Positions 1-8,406 are shown, numbered from the stretch's first letter. The stretch is 16,674 nucleotides of DNA from Gammaproteobacteria bacterium (GCA_020027415.1 JAHRAW010000053.1:1-16674), one strand, 5' to 3'. Made by a program: numbers and translations. The notes: a model not told the origin generated them from the letters alone.

Positions 1-34
1 ATAATTTGGTCAAAATTGGCGATATTTTTCCGCT

Positions 35-40
35 TATAAT
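35..40 (+). promoter_or_regulatory. Candidate -10 box for the MocR-type regulator gene
   Basis: A perfect TATAAT lies here. It would place transcription start near 47 and leave a leader of about 43 nt before the TTG codon at 90. No good -35 is seen at 16-18 bp spacing, and no TGn extension precedes the hexamer. A short inverted repeat (GGGCG 42-46 / CGCCC 54-58) follows in the presumed leader. This box is one reason for rejecting a start upstream of it, at TTG 6. Confidence 0.4.
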
Positions 41-89
41 CGGGCGAATCACCCGCCCAGCGACGCAAATATACACCACAACCAGAATT

Positions 90-1565
90 TTGCCCGAGTA
101 TTTATTCCAACTACCGTACCACTGTACAGGGACCTTGCAGACCCGTATTCGGGAAATGTTGGTTGCCGCCATTCTGGATGGGCAGTTGGCGGCCGACAGC
201 CCGTTGCCATCCAGCCGAAAACTGGCGAAACAATTGTCAGTTGCGCGCAACACGGTGGTGCATGCCTACCAACATCTGGTGGATGAAGGGTTTTTGATTG
301 CGCGCCAGCGCAGTGGTTTTTATGTCAATGGCGAAATCTTGGCGGGGCGCGCCGCGCAACCGCCGCATGCAAAAACCGCAAGGTCGAAAATCAACTGGCA
401 ACAGCAACTGGTCATCCATCCAAGCCAGTTTCGCAATCATCAAAAACCGAGCAATTGGCATCAATACCGCTATCCTTTCATTTGCGGGCAGTATGACCGC
501 GAATTGTTCCCCATCGCCGATTGGCGCGAATGCTGCCGTGAAGCCGCCGCGATTCGCGCCATCCATGACTGGGCGCGCGATCACATTGACAGCGATCACC
601 CGGAATTGATTGACCAGATTCAGAAAAAAATTCTGCCCCGGCGCGGCTTGTGGGCTACCCCGCACGAGATTTTGGTGACCATGGGCGCGCAGCAGGGAAT
701 TTACCTATCCGCGCAACTGCTGTTGAATCCGAGCAAAACAATCGGGGTGGAAAACCCAGGTTATGTGGATGCAGACAACGCCTTCGCCATTTTCACCAAG
801 CGCGTTGAACCGCTGGCGGTGGACCGACATGGGCTCATTCCCGGCGCCGCCTTCAGCCGTTGCGATTGCGTCTATACTACGCCCAGCCACCATTTTCCGA
901 CCACCGTCACCATGCCGAAGTCGCGCCGCTTGGAGTTGTTGCGGCAGGCGCACGCGCACAATGTGATGATCGTGGAAGATGATTATGAGTCGGAATTTAA
1001 CTATGTCGGCGCGCCCACCCCGGCGCTTAAAAGCCTTGACCACGATGGTCGCGTCATCTACATCGGCAGCCTTTCCAAAACCCTGGCGCCGGGCATTCGG
1101 CTGGGCTATATGGTGGCGCCCAAGGAATTCATTCGCCAAGCGCGGGCGTTGCGGCGGCTAATGGTGCGCCATCCGCCGAGCAACAATCAGTTCATCATCG
1201 CCAAATTTTTGCAACGCGGCTATCACGATGCGCTGATCACCCGCCTAAGCCATACCTTGCAACAACGCTGGTCGTTACTCGGCGATTTGCTGGAGCAGCA
1301 TTTTCCCGGCGACAGTTCGCGCCCCACCTTCGGCGGCTCGTCGTTCTGGGTGCAAGGTCCGCGGCACCTCCAAGCCGGCAAATTGGCGGAGGTCGCCGCG
1401 CGGCATGGCATTTTATTTGAGCCGGGAGAAATTTTTTTCCACCGCGCCGCCGCCCAACCGCGACCGCAAATGTTTTTCCGTCTGGGGTTCTCGTCCATCC
1501 CGGCGGAGCGAATTCAAGCGGGCATTGAAAAGTTGGCGGAGTTGGTCGGGCGCGGTACGCAATAA
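90..1565 (+). CDS. MocR-family (GntR HTH + class I aminotransferase-like) PLP-dependent regulator
   Basis: This is a chimeric transcription factor: an N-terminal winged helix for DNA binding and a C-terminal fold-type I aminotransferase-like domain that senses PLP or an amino compound. Numbering from TTG 6, the HTH spans about residues 43-110 (LPSSRKLAKQLSVARNTV, then GFYV) and the aminotransferase-like domain about 150-515. The PLP lysine is K358 in SLSKTLAPGIRLGY, and DDYESEF at 325-331 is typical of the fold. I prefer TTG 90 as start (491 aa). It gives a normal MocR N-terminus, and a TATAAT at 35-40 lies upstream of it. No ATG exists before residue 51. The frame is open to the window edge, so a longer form cannot be excluded. 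The gene converges on the dehydrogenase at 1639-4131. MocR genes usually regulate a divergent neighbour, which would lie outside the window, so the effector and target are unknown. Confidence 0.87.
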   Translation: MPEYLFQLPYHCTGTLQTRIREMLVAAILDGQLAADSPLPSSRKLAKQLSVARNTVVHAYQHLVDEGFLIARQRSGFYVNGEILAGRAAQPPHAKTARSKINWQQQLVIHPSQFRNHQKPSNWHQYRYPFICGQYDRELFPIADWRECCREAAAIRAIHDWARDHIDSDHPELIDQIQKKILPRRGLWATPHEILVTMGAQQGIYLSAQLLLNPSKTIGVENPGYVDADNAFAIFTKRVEPLAVDRHGLIPGAAFSRCDCVYTTPSHHFPTTVTMPKSRRLELLRQAHAHNVMIVEDDYESEFNYVGAPTPALKSLDHDGRVIYIGSLSKTLAPGIRLGYMVAPKEFIRQARALRRLMVRHPPSNNQFIIAKFLQRGYHDALITRLSHTLQQRWSLLGDLLEQHFPGDSSRPTFGGSSFWVQGPRHLQAGKLAEVAARHGILFEPGEIFFHRAAAQPRPQMFFRLGFSSIPAERIQAGIEKLAELVGRGTQ

Positions 1566-1638
1566 GCAATAAAACAACCAAGTTTGCCGAGCCGCCGCCG
1601 GCGCATTGAGTGAGCGCGAGCGCAAGGCAGACGATGGT

Positions 1639-4131
1639 TTATTCGCGCATCCGTTGCGCGCGCGGATCATACATCGCGGTCAAACTCGCCGCCGCCGAAA
1701 TGCGTTCGCCGCCCACATCAATTTCTATCACGCTGCCGTCCAGAAAATCTTGCGTAACTCCGTCGGCATGGCGCACATAACCAAGCCCGACGGAGCCGCC
1801 CAAAGTGTGTCCATAGTTGCCGGAAGTCAGGTGCCCGACGATGCTGCCGTCGCACACAATCGGCTCGTGGTGATACAGCATCGCGTGCGGGTCTTGCAGC
1901 AGAAACTGCACCAAGCGTTTGCGCTTCCAATCGCCCCGCTCGCGTTGTTTGAGGATGGCGTCGCGACCTATGAACGAAATTGGCTTGTCATAGTCGCACA
2001 CAAACGCGCAGCCGCTTTCCAGCGGCGTATCTTCAGACGCAATATCGTGTCCGAAGTGCAAGAATTTTTTCTCTATGCGCCCGCTGTCAAGCGCGTGCAA
2101 ACCGGCCATGCGCAAGCCGTATGACTCGCCGACGCGCGATAAATGATCAAACGCATGCCGCGCCATCTCCACTGGGACATACAACTCCCAGCCCAGTTCG
2201 CCGACATACGACACCCGCGCCGCGCGCCCCACCGCGCAGCCGATTTCAATCTTCTGGGTGGCGCCGAAAGGGAAATTGGCGGTGGACATATCGTGCGCCA
2301 AGGCTTCGCTGAGCAACGCGCGGCTATTCGGACCCATCACGCCCAGCACCGCCCAAGCGTTGCTCACATCGGTAACCGAACAATGCGCGTGCGCCGGGAT
2401 TTGCCGCCGCAGCCAATCCAAATCCTTGCCCGTTACCGCCGCGCCGCTGACCACCATGAATTGATGTTCGGCGAGGCGCATCACGGTTAAATCGGCTTCA
2501 ATGCCGCCGCCTTCGTTTAGCCAGTGGGTATACACCATCCGCTCCAGCGGCAGATCTATATTGGCGCTGCAAATGCGCTGCAAGGCGTGGCAACTGTCGC
2601 GCCCTTGTATTAGGTATTTGGAGAAACTGCTCTGGTCAAACAGCGCCACTTGCTCGCGAAACGCGCGGTGTTCCTCGGCTGAGTAAGCGAACCAGTTCTG
2701 CTTGCCGAAACTGTATTGATATTGCGGCGCACCGCCGTGCGCGGGCGGCGCAAACCAGTTGGCGCGTTCCCAGCCGGCCACTTCGCCGAAACAAGCGTTG
2801 CGCTCCGCCAACCGCTCGTGCAGCGGGGAATGGCGCACATTGCGCGCCGTCTGCATCTGCCTAAATGGGTAATGGTGGTCGTAGAGCAGACCGAGGCTCT
2901 CGGTGACCCGGCTCTGGAGATAGCGTTGCGTGCCTTGAAACGCAAACATGCGCCGAATGTCGTTACCCCATAAATCCAGCGGCGCCCGCCCGCGCTGCAT
3001 CCAATCCGCCAGCGCCCGCCCGAGCCCGCCTGAGGTTTGAATGCCAACCGAGTTCAAGCCGGCGGCAACATAGAAATTTTTCAACTCCGCCGCTTCGCCG
3101 ATATGAAACTGGTCGTCCGGGGTGAAACTCTCCGGTCCGCAAAAGAATTTCCGCCAGCCGGCGGCTTGCAATCTCGGCACCCGTTGCATCGCCGCCGCCA
3201 GCACCGGCATCAGTTGTTGTTCCACATGCCCGTCCACTTCGTCAAAGCAAAAATCCGCCGGGATACCATGCTGCCCCCAAGCAATCGCGTTGCGCTCAAA
3301 GGCGCCGACCAATAATCCGCCCGCCTCCGGCTTGTAATAGGCGCATTGGTCGTGGTCGCGCATCACCGGCAGGTTGTCCGGCAAGTCGTCCAATTTTTCG
3401 GTCACCGCGTAGTAGTGTTCGCAGGCGTGCAAAGGCACATTGACGCCCGCCATGTTGCCGATTTGCCGCGCCCATAAACCGCCGCAGTTGACCACATACT
3501 CGGCGCTGATTTCCAGTTGCGCATCCGCCTCCGACGCGCGCGCGGGGCGGGCGACCACGCCCGTGACTTTGCCGTTGGCGCGGCGAATCGCCGTTACTTC
3601 CACGCCTTCCAAACAACGCGCCCCGCGCCGCCGCGCGCCCTTGACGAACGACGCGGTGACATCCACCGGGCTGGCGTAGCCGTCTTGCGGCACCCAACTG
3701 CCGCCGAGTAAATCTTTGCCGTCAAGCAGCGGATATAACTCTTTGACTTCCGCGGCGGTGACCATATCCACTTGGGTGATGCCGAACGCATGATTCATCG
3801 CCGCCACCCGTTTGAGTTCCTCAAAACGCGCCGCGCTATGGGCGATGGACAAGGAGCCAACTTGCTTGAAACCAGTGGATTGACCGGTTTCCTGTTCTAA
3901 ATTCCGCAACACCGACATGGAATATTCACTCAGCCGCGCTTGGCTTTCATGCGCGCGCATGGTGCCGACCAGCCCGGCGGCGTGCCAGGTGGTGCCGCAA
4001 CTGAACTGCCGACGTTCCAACAGCAGCACATCGCTCCAGCCGAGTTTGGCAAGGTGATAGGCGACGCTGCAACCGATTACGCCGCCGCCGATGATGACCG
4101 CGCTCGCGCGTTGGGGAATTTCTGGGGTCAT
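1639..4131 (-). CDS. FAD-dependent dehydrogenase-GcvT fusion (sarcosine/dimethylglycine dehydrogenase-like)
   Basis: Enzymes of this type oxidatively demethylate N-methylglycines (dimethylglycine or sarcosine) and pass the one-carbon unit to tetrahydrofolate. The 830 aa length is close to the family norm. Residues 10-30 hold the Rossmann motif GGGVIG. CGTTWHAAGL at 45-54 contains H50, matching the histidine that carries covalent FAD in mammalian DMGDH and SARDH. The DAO domain runs to about 400. A linking region and a GcvT aminomethyltransferase-like domain follow (about 430-820), with GGGIEADLTV at 541-550, probably holding the catalytic Asp, and YVGELGWELYVP at 642-653. The start is ATG 4131, preceded by an A-run and no Shine-Dalgarno. 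It lies 96 bp downstream of the EamA transporter on the same strand, so co-transcription is plausible. Substrate choice between dimethylglycine, sarcosine and a related amine cannot be decided here. Confidence 0.88.
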   Translation of the reverse strand: MTPEIPQRASAVIIGGGVIGCSVAYHLAKLGWSDVLLLERRQFSCGTTWHAAGLVGTMRAHESQARLSEYSMSVLRNLEQETGQSTGFKQVGSLSIAHSAARFEELKRVAAMNHAFGITQVDMVTAAEVKELYPLLDGKDLLGGSWVPQDGYASPVDVTASFVKGARRRGARCLEGVEVTAIRRANGKVTGVVARPARASEADAQLEISAEYVVNCGGLWARQIGNMAGVNVPLHACEHYYAVTEKLDDLPDNLPVMRDHDQCAYYKPEAGGLLVGAFERNAIAWGQHGIPADFCFDEVDGHVEQQLMPVLAAAMQRVPRLQAAGWRKFFCGPESFTPDDQFHIGEAAELKNFYVAAGLNSVGIQTSGGLGRALADWMQRGRAPLDLWGNDIRRMFAFQGTQRYLQSRVTESLGLLYDHHYPFRQMQTARNVRHSPLHERLAERNACFGEVAGWERANWFAPPAHGGAPQYQYSFGKQNWFAYSAEEHRAFREQVALFDQSSFSKYLIQGRDSCHALQRICSANIDLPLERMVYTHWLNEGGGIEADLTVMRLAEHQFMVVSGAAVTGKDLDWLRRQIPAHAHCSVTDVSNAWAVLGVMGPNSRALLSEALAHDMSTANFPFGATQKIEIGCAVGRAARVSYVGELGWELYVPVEMARHAFDHLSRVGESYGLRMAGLHALDSGRIEKKFLHFGHDIASEDTPLESGCAFVCDYDKPISFIGRDAILKQRERGDWKRKRLVQFLLQDPHAMLYHHEPIVCDGSIVGHLTSGNYGHTLGGSVGLGYVRHADGVTQDFLDGSVIEIDVGGERISAAASLTAMYDPRAQRMRE

Positions 4132-4227
4132 TTTTTGTCGTTTGCTGAGTTGCGTAGCAGCGCCACTTCACTTAGTACTCGTTGCAGTCAGTATCCGCTG
4201 CGGTCGCTTGCCGCCGCCGCCGGCGAA

Positions 4228-5079
4228 TCAAACTTTGGCAAACCCAAGCACCATGATACTAACAAAGATTACCACCGATGCCACCACCCGGCGTTTGCCG
4301 GCTGGCTCTTTGAAATAATATGCGCCGATTAACGCGGCGATGATCACCGAGGTCTCGCGAATTGCCGAGACCAGCGGAATGGGGGCGTGCACCATCGCCC
4401 ATACCACCATCCAGTAAGCGCCCAACGACAGCAACGCCGTGCCTAAGTTGCTGCGCCAGTTGGCTGCCACATGCGCATACACCGCGCACCAACTTCGGCG
4501 ATACACCGCATACAGCGTCAACGGCACGCAATCCAAAATCGTCAGCCATACCATATACGCCGCAATATTCATGGAAGCGCGACCGCCCAGACCATCCGAC
4601 AGGGTGTAGGCGGCGATAAAGCCGCCGGTCAGCAACGCGCTCACCAAAGTGGCGCGCCGCTGCCACACCACGCCGAAGCGGCGGCTGGCAAAAATCATAA
4701 TGCCGCCGAGCACTCCGCTCAAAGCGAGTAGTTGCAACCCGCTGAGTGCTTCGTGCAGCACGAACACGCCCCATAGCGTCACCAACAGCGGCGCACTGCC
4801 GCGCGCCAGCGGATAGGCATGCGCAAAATCGCCGTAGCGGTAGGCGCGCGCCAAGCAGAGGTGGTAGCCGTAGTGAAAGCCCACCGAGAGCAACAAATAA
4901 CGCCAACTCTGCGGATGCGGCAAGCCGACCAACGGCGCCAAGGGCAACACCAGCAAACTGCTGATGACTAATAAGCCGACTAACGACAGTATTTTGTCGC
5001 CGCTTTGTTTGACCGCCGCATTCCACAGCGCATGAAAAAATGCGGCGCACAGTACGATGAGGATGATATGGGTCTGCAC
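4228..5079 (-). CDS. EamA-type (drug/metabolite transporter superfamily) inner-membrane permease
   Basis: A 283-aa protein with about ten hydrophobic segments arranged as two five-helix halves, the standard EamA/DMT architecture. The first helix starts at residue 4, with FFHALWNAAVK at its end. AMVHAPIPLVSAIRETSVI in the second half (about residues 228-246) and the closing EPAGKRRVVASVVIFVSI are typical of the family. Substrates of such permeases are small metabolites in either direction and cannot be read from sequence. The start is GTG 5079. The frame has a stop just upstream (5092-5094) and no other usual start codon between that stop and helix 1, so this choice is forced. The gene precedes the dehydrogenase-GcvT gene by 96 bp, which suggests but does not prove transport of a methylated amine or amino acid. 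Confidence 0.88.
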   Translation of the reverse strand: MQTHIILIVLCAAFFHALWNAAVKQSGDKILSLVGLLVISSLLVLPLAPLVGLPHPQSWRYLLLSVGFHYGYHLCLARAYRYGDFAHAYPLARGSAPLLVTLWGVFVLHEALSGLQLLALSGVLGGIMIFASRRFGVVWQRRATLVSALLTGGFIAAYTLSDGLGGRASMNIAAYMVWLTILDCVPLTLYAVYRRSWCAVYAHVAANWRSNLGTALLSLGAYWMVVWAMVHAPIPLVSAIRETSVIIAALIGAYYFKEPAGKRRVVASVVIFVSIMVLGFAKV

Positions 5080-5206
5080 CGCCGAAAAAATCTACTGGCA
5101 ACGACTCACTCAGCACACCGGCGCGGGCTGAGAACGCGGTTGTTGGCATGGCGGGCGGCGGGCGGTGGCCGCATGCGCATGCGCATGCGCATACGAACGC
5201 GATGAA
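5080..5206. other. Intergenic spacer with hairpin and hexamer tract
   Basis: This 127-bp spacer separates the GT2-GtrA stop from the EamA start. It holds a hexamer tract (5171-5194, listed separately) and an inverted repeat CTCAGC 5109-5114 / GCTGAG 5127-5132 with inner pairs CCG 5118-5120 / CGG 5124-5126. On the minus strand a run of six T lies about 20 nt after this hairpin, too far for a classical intrinsic terminator. It could weaken read-through or act in the EamA leader. No convincing promoter was found. Confidence 0.4.
5171..5194. repeat. Tandem hexamer repeat, GCATGC x3 + GCATAC
   Basis: Three perfect GCATGC units are followed by one GCATAC unit, just past the 3' end of the GT2-GtrA gene. 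Each perfect unit is its own reverse complement. The stretch 5170-5195 is an unbroken purine-pyrimidine alternation of 26 bp, so it can in principle form Z-DNA or a small cruciform. Confidence 0.85.
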
Positions 5207-6436
5207 TCACTTTTCTGCATGCGCCTGCGAATCTCGCTCAGCCGCTTGCCGTACGCGGCCTTTGAAAGTCCAGTATGAATTGATGAAATAGTTAAACAAC
5301 GCCGCCGGCACGATGGCGAACGCTTGATGCAACAACGGCAACCCGTTTGGAAACACCGCCGACAACACCAAGAAAGCGGCGAAACTGATGAGCAGCGTGC
5401 CAAGCGAGACCGCGTTGAAGCGCAGCCCGCGCACCAGTTTATTGCCGATCAATTCGCGGTGACTGAAAGTCCAATAGTTGTTGAGCAGGAAATTCCACAG
5501 GATGGAGAGTTCCACGGCGAGCGGCGAGGCGATGTATTTGTGCCAGCCGAGTTCCATGAAGAGATGAAACGCCGATAGGTTGACCACCATCCCGCTCAGC
5601 CCGGTCAAGGCAAATTTGGTGAAGGTGCGCGCGCTGGGAAAACGCAGCATCCAAACGCTGATAAAAAATTCAAGGAGATCCAACGCGCCGAGTTTGGTTT
5701 CGCCGTGCGCGCGCTGTTTGAAGTGAATGGGATATTCCACCACTCGCGCGTCGTGATGAATCAGCCGATGCAACAGCGCGATTTGAAAGGCATAGCCGTT
5801 CACCGGCAGCTGTTGCACTGCGACTCGCTGCAACGCAGCGCAGCGCAATGCGCGGAACCCGGAGGTGCAATCGCAGACTCCGCGAATGCCGGCGATGTGG
5901 CGCGCCAACCAGTTGCCGCCGTTTGACAGCCAGCGCCGAAAAATATGCCACTCCGCGTCAATGGTGGCGGCGTCCAGGTAGCGACTGCCGATGGCGACCT
6001 CCACGCCGCCGCCGCGCACTCGTTCAATCAAACGCGCGGCGACGCTTGGATCATGCGAGAAGTCGGCGTCCATCTGCACCACGATGTCGGCGTGGAGTTG
6101 GTGCATGGCGAACGCCATGCCGCGCTTGTAGGCGGCGCCTAAGCCGCGTTTGACGCCGGTGGAGAGGTGGATGCGCGCGGCATCGGCGGCGTGAGCCGGG
6201 TCGGCGCGGAAGCATTGCACCAACTCGGCGGTGCCATCGGGGCTGGCGTCATCCACGATGAGCACTTGCCAAGCGGCATCCAGTTCCATTAGCCGCGCCA
6301 ACAGCGGTTGGATGTTGCCGGCTTCGTTGTAAGTGGGAATGACAAAGCAGACCTTGCAGTTGGCTTCGGCGGTGCTTGCAGCCGCCGCCGTAGCCGTAGC
6401 CGCCGCAACCGTTGCGTTTCTATCCACCATGTCCAT
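5207..6436 (-). CDS. Polyprenyl-phosphate mannose synthase-like GT2 fused to GtrA membrane domain
   Basis: Predicted to move mannose from GDP-mannose onto a polyprenyl phosphate at the inner face of the plasma membrane and perhaps help flip the product. Residues 28-240 are a DPM1-type GT-A domain: FVIPTYNEAGNI (31-42), VDDASPDGT (61-69), DAD metal site at 123-125 in QMDADFSHDP, GSRY 150-153, and TSGFRA 191-196. Residues 272-392 are a GtrA/DPMS-like domain with four hydrophobic segments and the paired motifs NNYWTFSH and NSYWTFKG. The same fusion is known in archaeal dolichyl-phosphate mannose synthases. Residues 7-24 are an Ala/Thr-rich tail encoded partly by hexamer repeats. ATG 6436 and ATG 6430 are both possible starts. 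The gene lies 54 bp after the TMTC-like gene at 6491-8380 and probably shares its transcript. The sugar is inferred from family and from manC nearby; glucose or another hexose remains possible. Confidence 0.9.
   Translation of the reverse strand: MDMVDRNATVAAATATAAAASTAEANCKVCFVIPTYNEAGNIQPLLARLMELDAAWQVLIVDDASPDGTAELVQCFRADPAHAADAARIHLSTGVKRGLGAAYKRGMAFAMHQLHADIVVQMDADFSHDPSVAARLIERVRGGGVEVAIGSRYLDAATIDAEWHIFRRWLSNGGNWLARHIAGIRGVCDCTSGFRALRCAALQRVAVQQLPVNGYAFQIALLHRLIHHDARVVEYPIHFKQRAHGETKLGALDLLEFFISVWMLRFPSARTFTKFALTGLSGMVVNLSAFHLFMELGWHKYIASPLAVELSILWNFLLNNYWTFSHRELIGNKLVRGLRFNAVSLGTLLISFAAFLVLSAVFPNGLPLLHQAFAIVPAALFNYFINSYWTFKGRVRQAAERDSQAHAEK
6381..6410. repeat. Degenerate hexamer tract encoding an Ala/Thr tail
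   Basis: Units GCCGCC, GCCGTA, GCCGTA, GCCGCC and GCAACC (plus-strand reading) lie in phase inside the 5' coding part of the GT2-GtrA gene. They encode alternating Ala with Thr or Ala in front of the catalytic domain. Hexamer gain or loss would keep the reading frame. Confidence 0.65.
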
Positions 6437-6440
6437 GCAT

Positions 6441-6458
6441 CGGGTCCGGGTCTGGGTC
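6441..6458. repeat. Hexamer repeat CGGGTC x3 just upstream of the GT2-GtrA start
   Basis: CGGGTC, CGGGTC, TGGGTC occur in direct succession, with a further GGTC. On the minus strand this reads as GACCCG-type units ending 4 nt before ATG 6436, exactly where a ribosome-binding site would be expected. No Shine-Dalgarno is present there. Confidence 0.7.
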
Positions 6459-6490
6459 GGTCAAGCGCGCGAGGTGGAATGCGCGCGCCG

Positions 6491-8380
6491 CTATTGAGCC
6501 TTGTTTTGCAAGAATTGCAAGATCGCATCGCGCCCTTGCTGCGCGTCCGTCGAGTCTGGCTCCAGGGTCAGCGCCCGCTCAAAATTTCGCAATGCTTCTG
6601 GATATCGCCCCAGATCCGATAACGCGACGCCCATGCCGATATACGCGCGGGTGTATCGGGGGTCGGTCGCAATCACCTCGCGGAACAACTCCATCGCCTC
6701 GTCGTATTGTTGTTCTTTGATCAGCAGCATCGCCAGATTCCCCTTCGCATGCGCGAACCGCGGCTTGAGCGACAACGCGCGGCGATAACTGGCTTTGGCT
6801 TTTTCAAACTGCCCAAGAATTTGCAACGCGGCGCCGATTTTATTGTGGAAATCCGGGAAATTCGGGCGCAACGCGGCGGCGCGGCGATAGGCGGCTAACG
6901 CTTCTTCCGAGCGCCCTTGGCTATGCAAATGGTCGCCGAGATTGTGCTGCGCGCTGCGCGCCTGCGGGTTGATGGACAGAATATGCGTGAAAAATGTGCC
7001 GTTATCCCGATAAATGTTGGCTTGCTGCCAAGTCAAAGTTGCCAGCACCGCCAACAACGCGGCGCCGAATAATGCGCTCACGTTGCGCATGCCGATGTGG
7101 TTGGCGCGCGGCACGCGGTGCGCCGCCATCACCAACGCAACCGCCGCCGTTACCAGCACGCCGGCGCCGGCCAGATATTGATAGCGGTCGGCGACGAAGG
7201 AGAACTGCATATAGCCATAATCTACCAAGCCCACCGTCGGCGACAGCGTAACCACGAAGAACAATACGCCAGCCAATGCGCCGCGCCCGATTTTATTTCG
7301 GTATCGCCACAACAACGCCACGCCGCCCACCCCAACCAACAAACCGCCCCACGCCAACCAGTCCTCCACCCCCACTTCCCAGCGCCGATAAATTACCGAT
7401 AACTCCACCGGCAGCAGCAACTTGCCGACATAAAACCACAACGCCCGCACCGCAATCAGCAATCGCTCCACCAGCGAATAGTCAAACGCAATCACTTCCC
7501 GACTCTTGTACAGCAACCAGTCGGCGATGGCGATGCCCACTCCCAACAGCAGCAATGGCAAAGTCCGCGCCACATCCATCATCGCCACCTTGCCGCGCTG
7601 CCACCAATGCCATAACAGCAACGCCACCGGCAGCGTAACCGCCACCGACTTACTCAGCATACTCGCCACAAAAAACACCACCGCCAACCCATACCGCCAC
7701 CGCCCCCCGACCTCCACAAACCGCACATAGCACAGCACCGTGGCAAGATAAAACAACCCCGCCAGCACATCCTTGCGCCCAATCACCCACGCCACCGATT
7801 CCACATGCAACGGATGCACCGCAAAAATCGCCGCCGCAAACCACGCGCCCAGCACCCCAAAGCGCAATAACAAGCGCCACAACAACAGCGTCATCGCCGC
7901 ATGCAATGCCACATTAACCAGGTGATAGCCCAGCACCGAACCGCCCCATAATTTGTGGTCCAGCCAAAAAGTGGTGTACAGCAGGGGCCAATAATGCCCC
8001 TCATACTGCTCCAACGAACTCGGCACAAACCAAATATCCCACAACCCGGAGAGGCTCTTAATCGGCGCGGCGCGCTCCAAAATGATGTCGTCCCACACCA
8101 GCCCGGCATAAATCACCGGCAAATAACTCACCGCAATCAGTACGCATAGCAACAACCCGGCAAGCGTCCTCGGCGCAGCGATGGCGGCGAGGTTGAAGCC
8201 GAACAGGTTGAATGAAGGCGGCGCGGAAATCGGCGCGCGGCGGTCGGCGGCGCGCGCCGCGGCAGCGGCAACAGAAGCGGAAACGGCAACGTTCGGCTTC
8301 GGCACGCCTTTTGCCGACTTTCTTTTGTTAGCGGAGGACTTCGCCCGGGCGCGCCGAAGCCGCGTTTTATTGGTAGCCAT
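6491..8380 (-). CDS. TMTC-like (DUF1736) GT-C membrane glycosyltransferase with C-terminal TPRs, copy 1
   Basis: A 629-aa protein related to the TMTC O-mannosyltransferases, which take mannose from a polyprenyl-phosphate donor and add it to Ser/Thr of exported proteins. Residues 1-70 are a cationic, low-complexity cytoplasmic tail (MATNKTRLRRARAK). Helix 1 begins near 73 and is followed by WDD at 96-98, the expected GT-C acidic pair in the first outer loop. HPLHVESVAWVIGRKDVL at 189-206 is the family signature, and VADRYQYL at 396-403 matches the conserved ADRYxYL block. About a dozen hydrophobic segments extend to about 450. Four TPR units fill 473-612 and should face the periplasm. The gene has its own promoter (8407-8415) and lies 54 bp before the mannose synthase. 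Family assignment is firm; catalytic activity and mannose as sugar are inferred. Confidence 0.88.
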   Translation of the reverse strand: MATNKTRLRRARAKSSANKRKSAKGVPKPNVAVSASVAAAAARAADRRAPISAPPSFNLFGFNLAAIAAPRTLAGLLLCVLIAVSYLPVIYAGLVWDDIILERAAPIKSLSGLWDIWFVPSSLEQYEGHYWPLLYTTFWLDHKLWGGSVLGYHLVNVALHAAMTLLLWRLLLRFGVLGAWFAAAIFAVHPLHVESVAWVIGRKDVLAGLFYLATVLCYVRFVEVGGRWRYGLAVVFFVASMLSKSVAVTLPVALLLWHWWQRGKVAMMDVARTLPLLLLGVGIAIADWLLYKSREVIAFDYSLVERLLIAVRALWFYVGKLLLPVELSVIYRRWEVGVEDWLAWGGLLVGVGGVALLWRYRNKIGRGALAGVLFFVVTLSPTVGLVDYGYMQFSFVADRYQYLAGAGVLVTAAVALVMAAHRVPRANHIGMRNVSALFGAALLAVLATLTWQQANIYRDNGTFFTHILSINPQARSAQHNLGDHLHSQGRSEEALAAYRRAAALRPNFPDFHNKIGAALQILGQFEKAKASYRRALSLKPRFAHAKGNLAMLLIKEQQYDEAMELFREVIATDPRYTRAYIGMGVALSDLGRYPEALRNFERALTLEPDSTDAQQGRDAILQFLQNKAQ

Positions 8381-8406
8381 GCTGTTCAGTTTGCGGTTGC
8401 CGCGAG

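Noticed and set aside
1566..1638. Bidirectional terminator between the MocR gene and the dehydrogenase gene
   Set aside because: Only short GC-rich inverted repeats (for example GCGC-GA-GCGC) are present and no T-run follows on either strand.
1606..2124. Plus-strand open frame of 172 codons opposite the dehydrogenase
   Set aside because: It is antisense to the well-conserved GcvT domain and shows no recognisable motif; a composition shadow.
4259..5149. A 296-codon open frame on the minus strand overlapping the EamA gene
   Set aside because: It has no membrane helices or known motif, is Arg/Ala-rich as expected of a GC-rich shadow frame, and the overlapping frame encodes a clear ten-helix EamA protein.
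5171..5194. Possible CRISPR or replication-origin iterons
   Set aside because: Units are 6 bp without spacers, and no cas, dnaA or rep gene or DnaA-box cluster is nearby.
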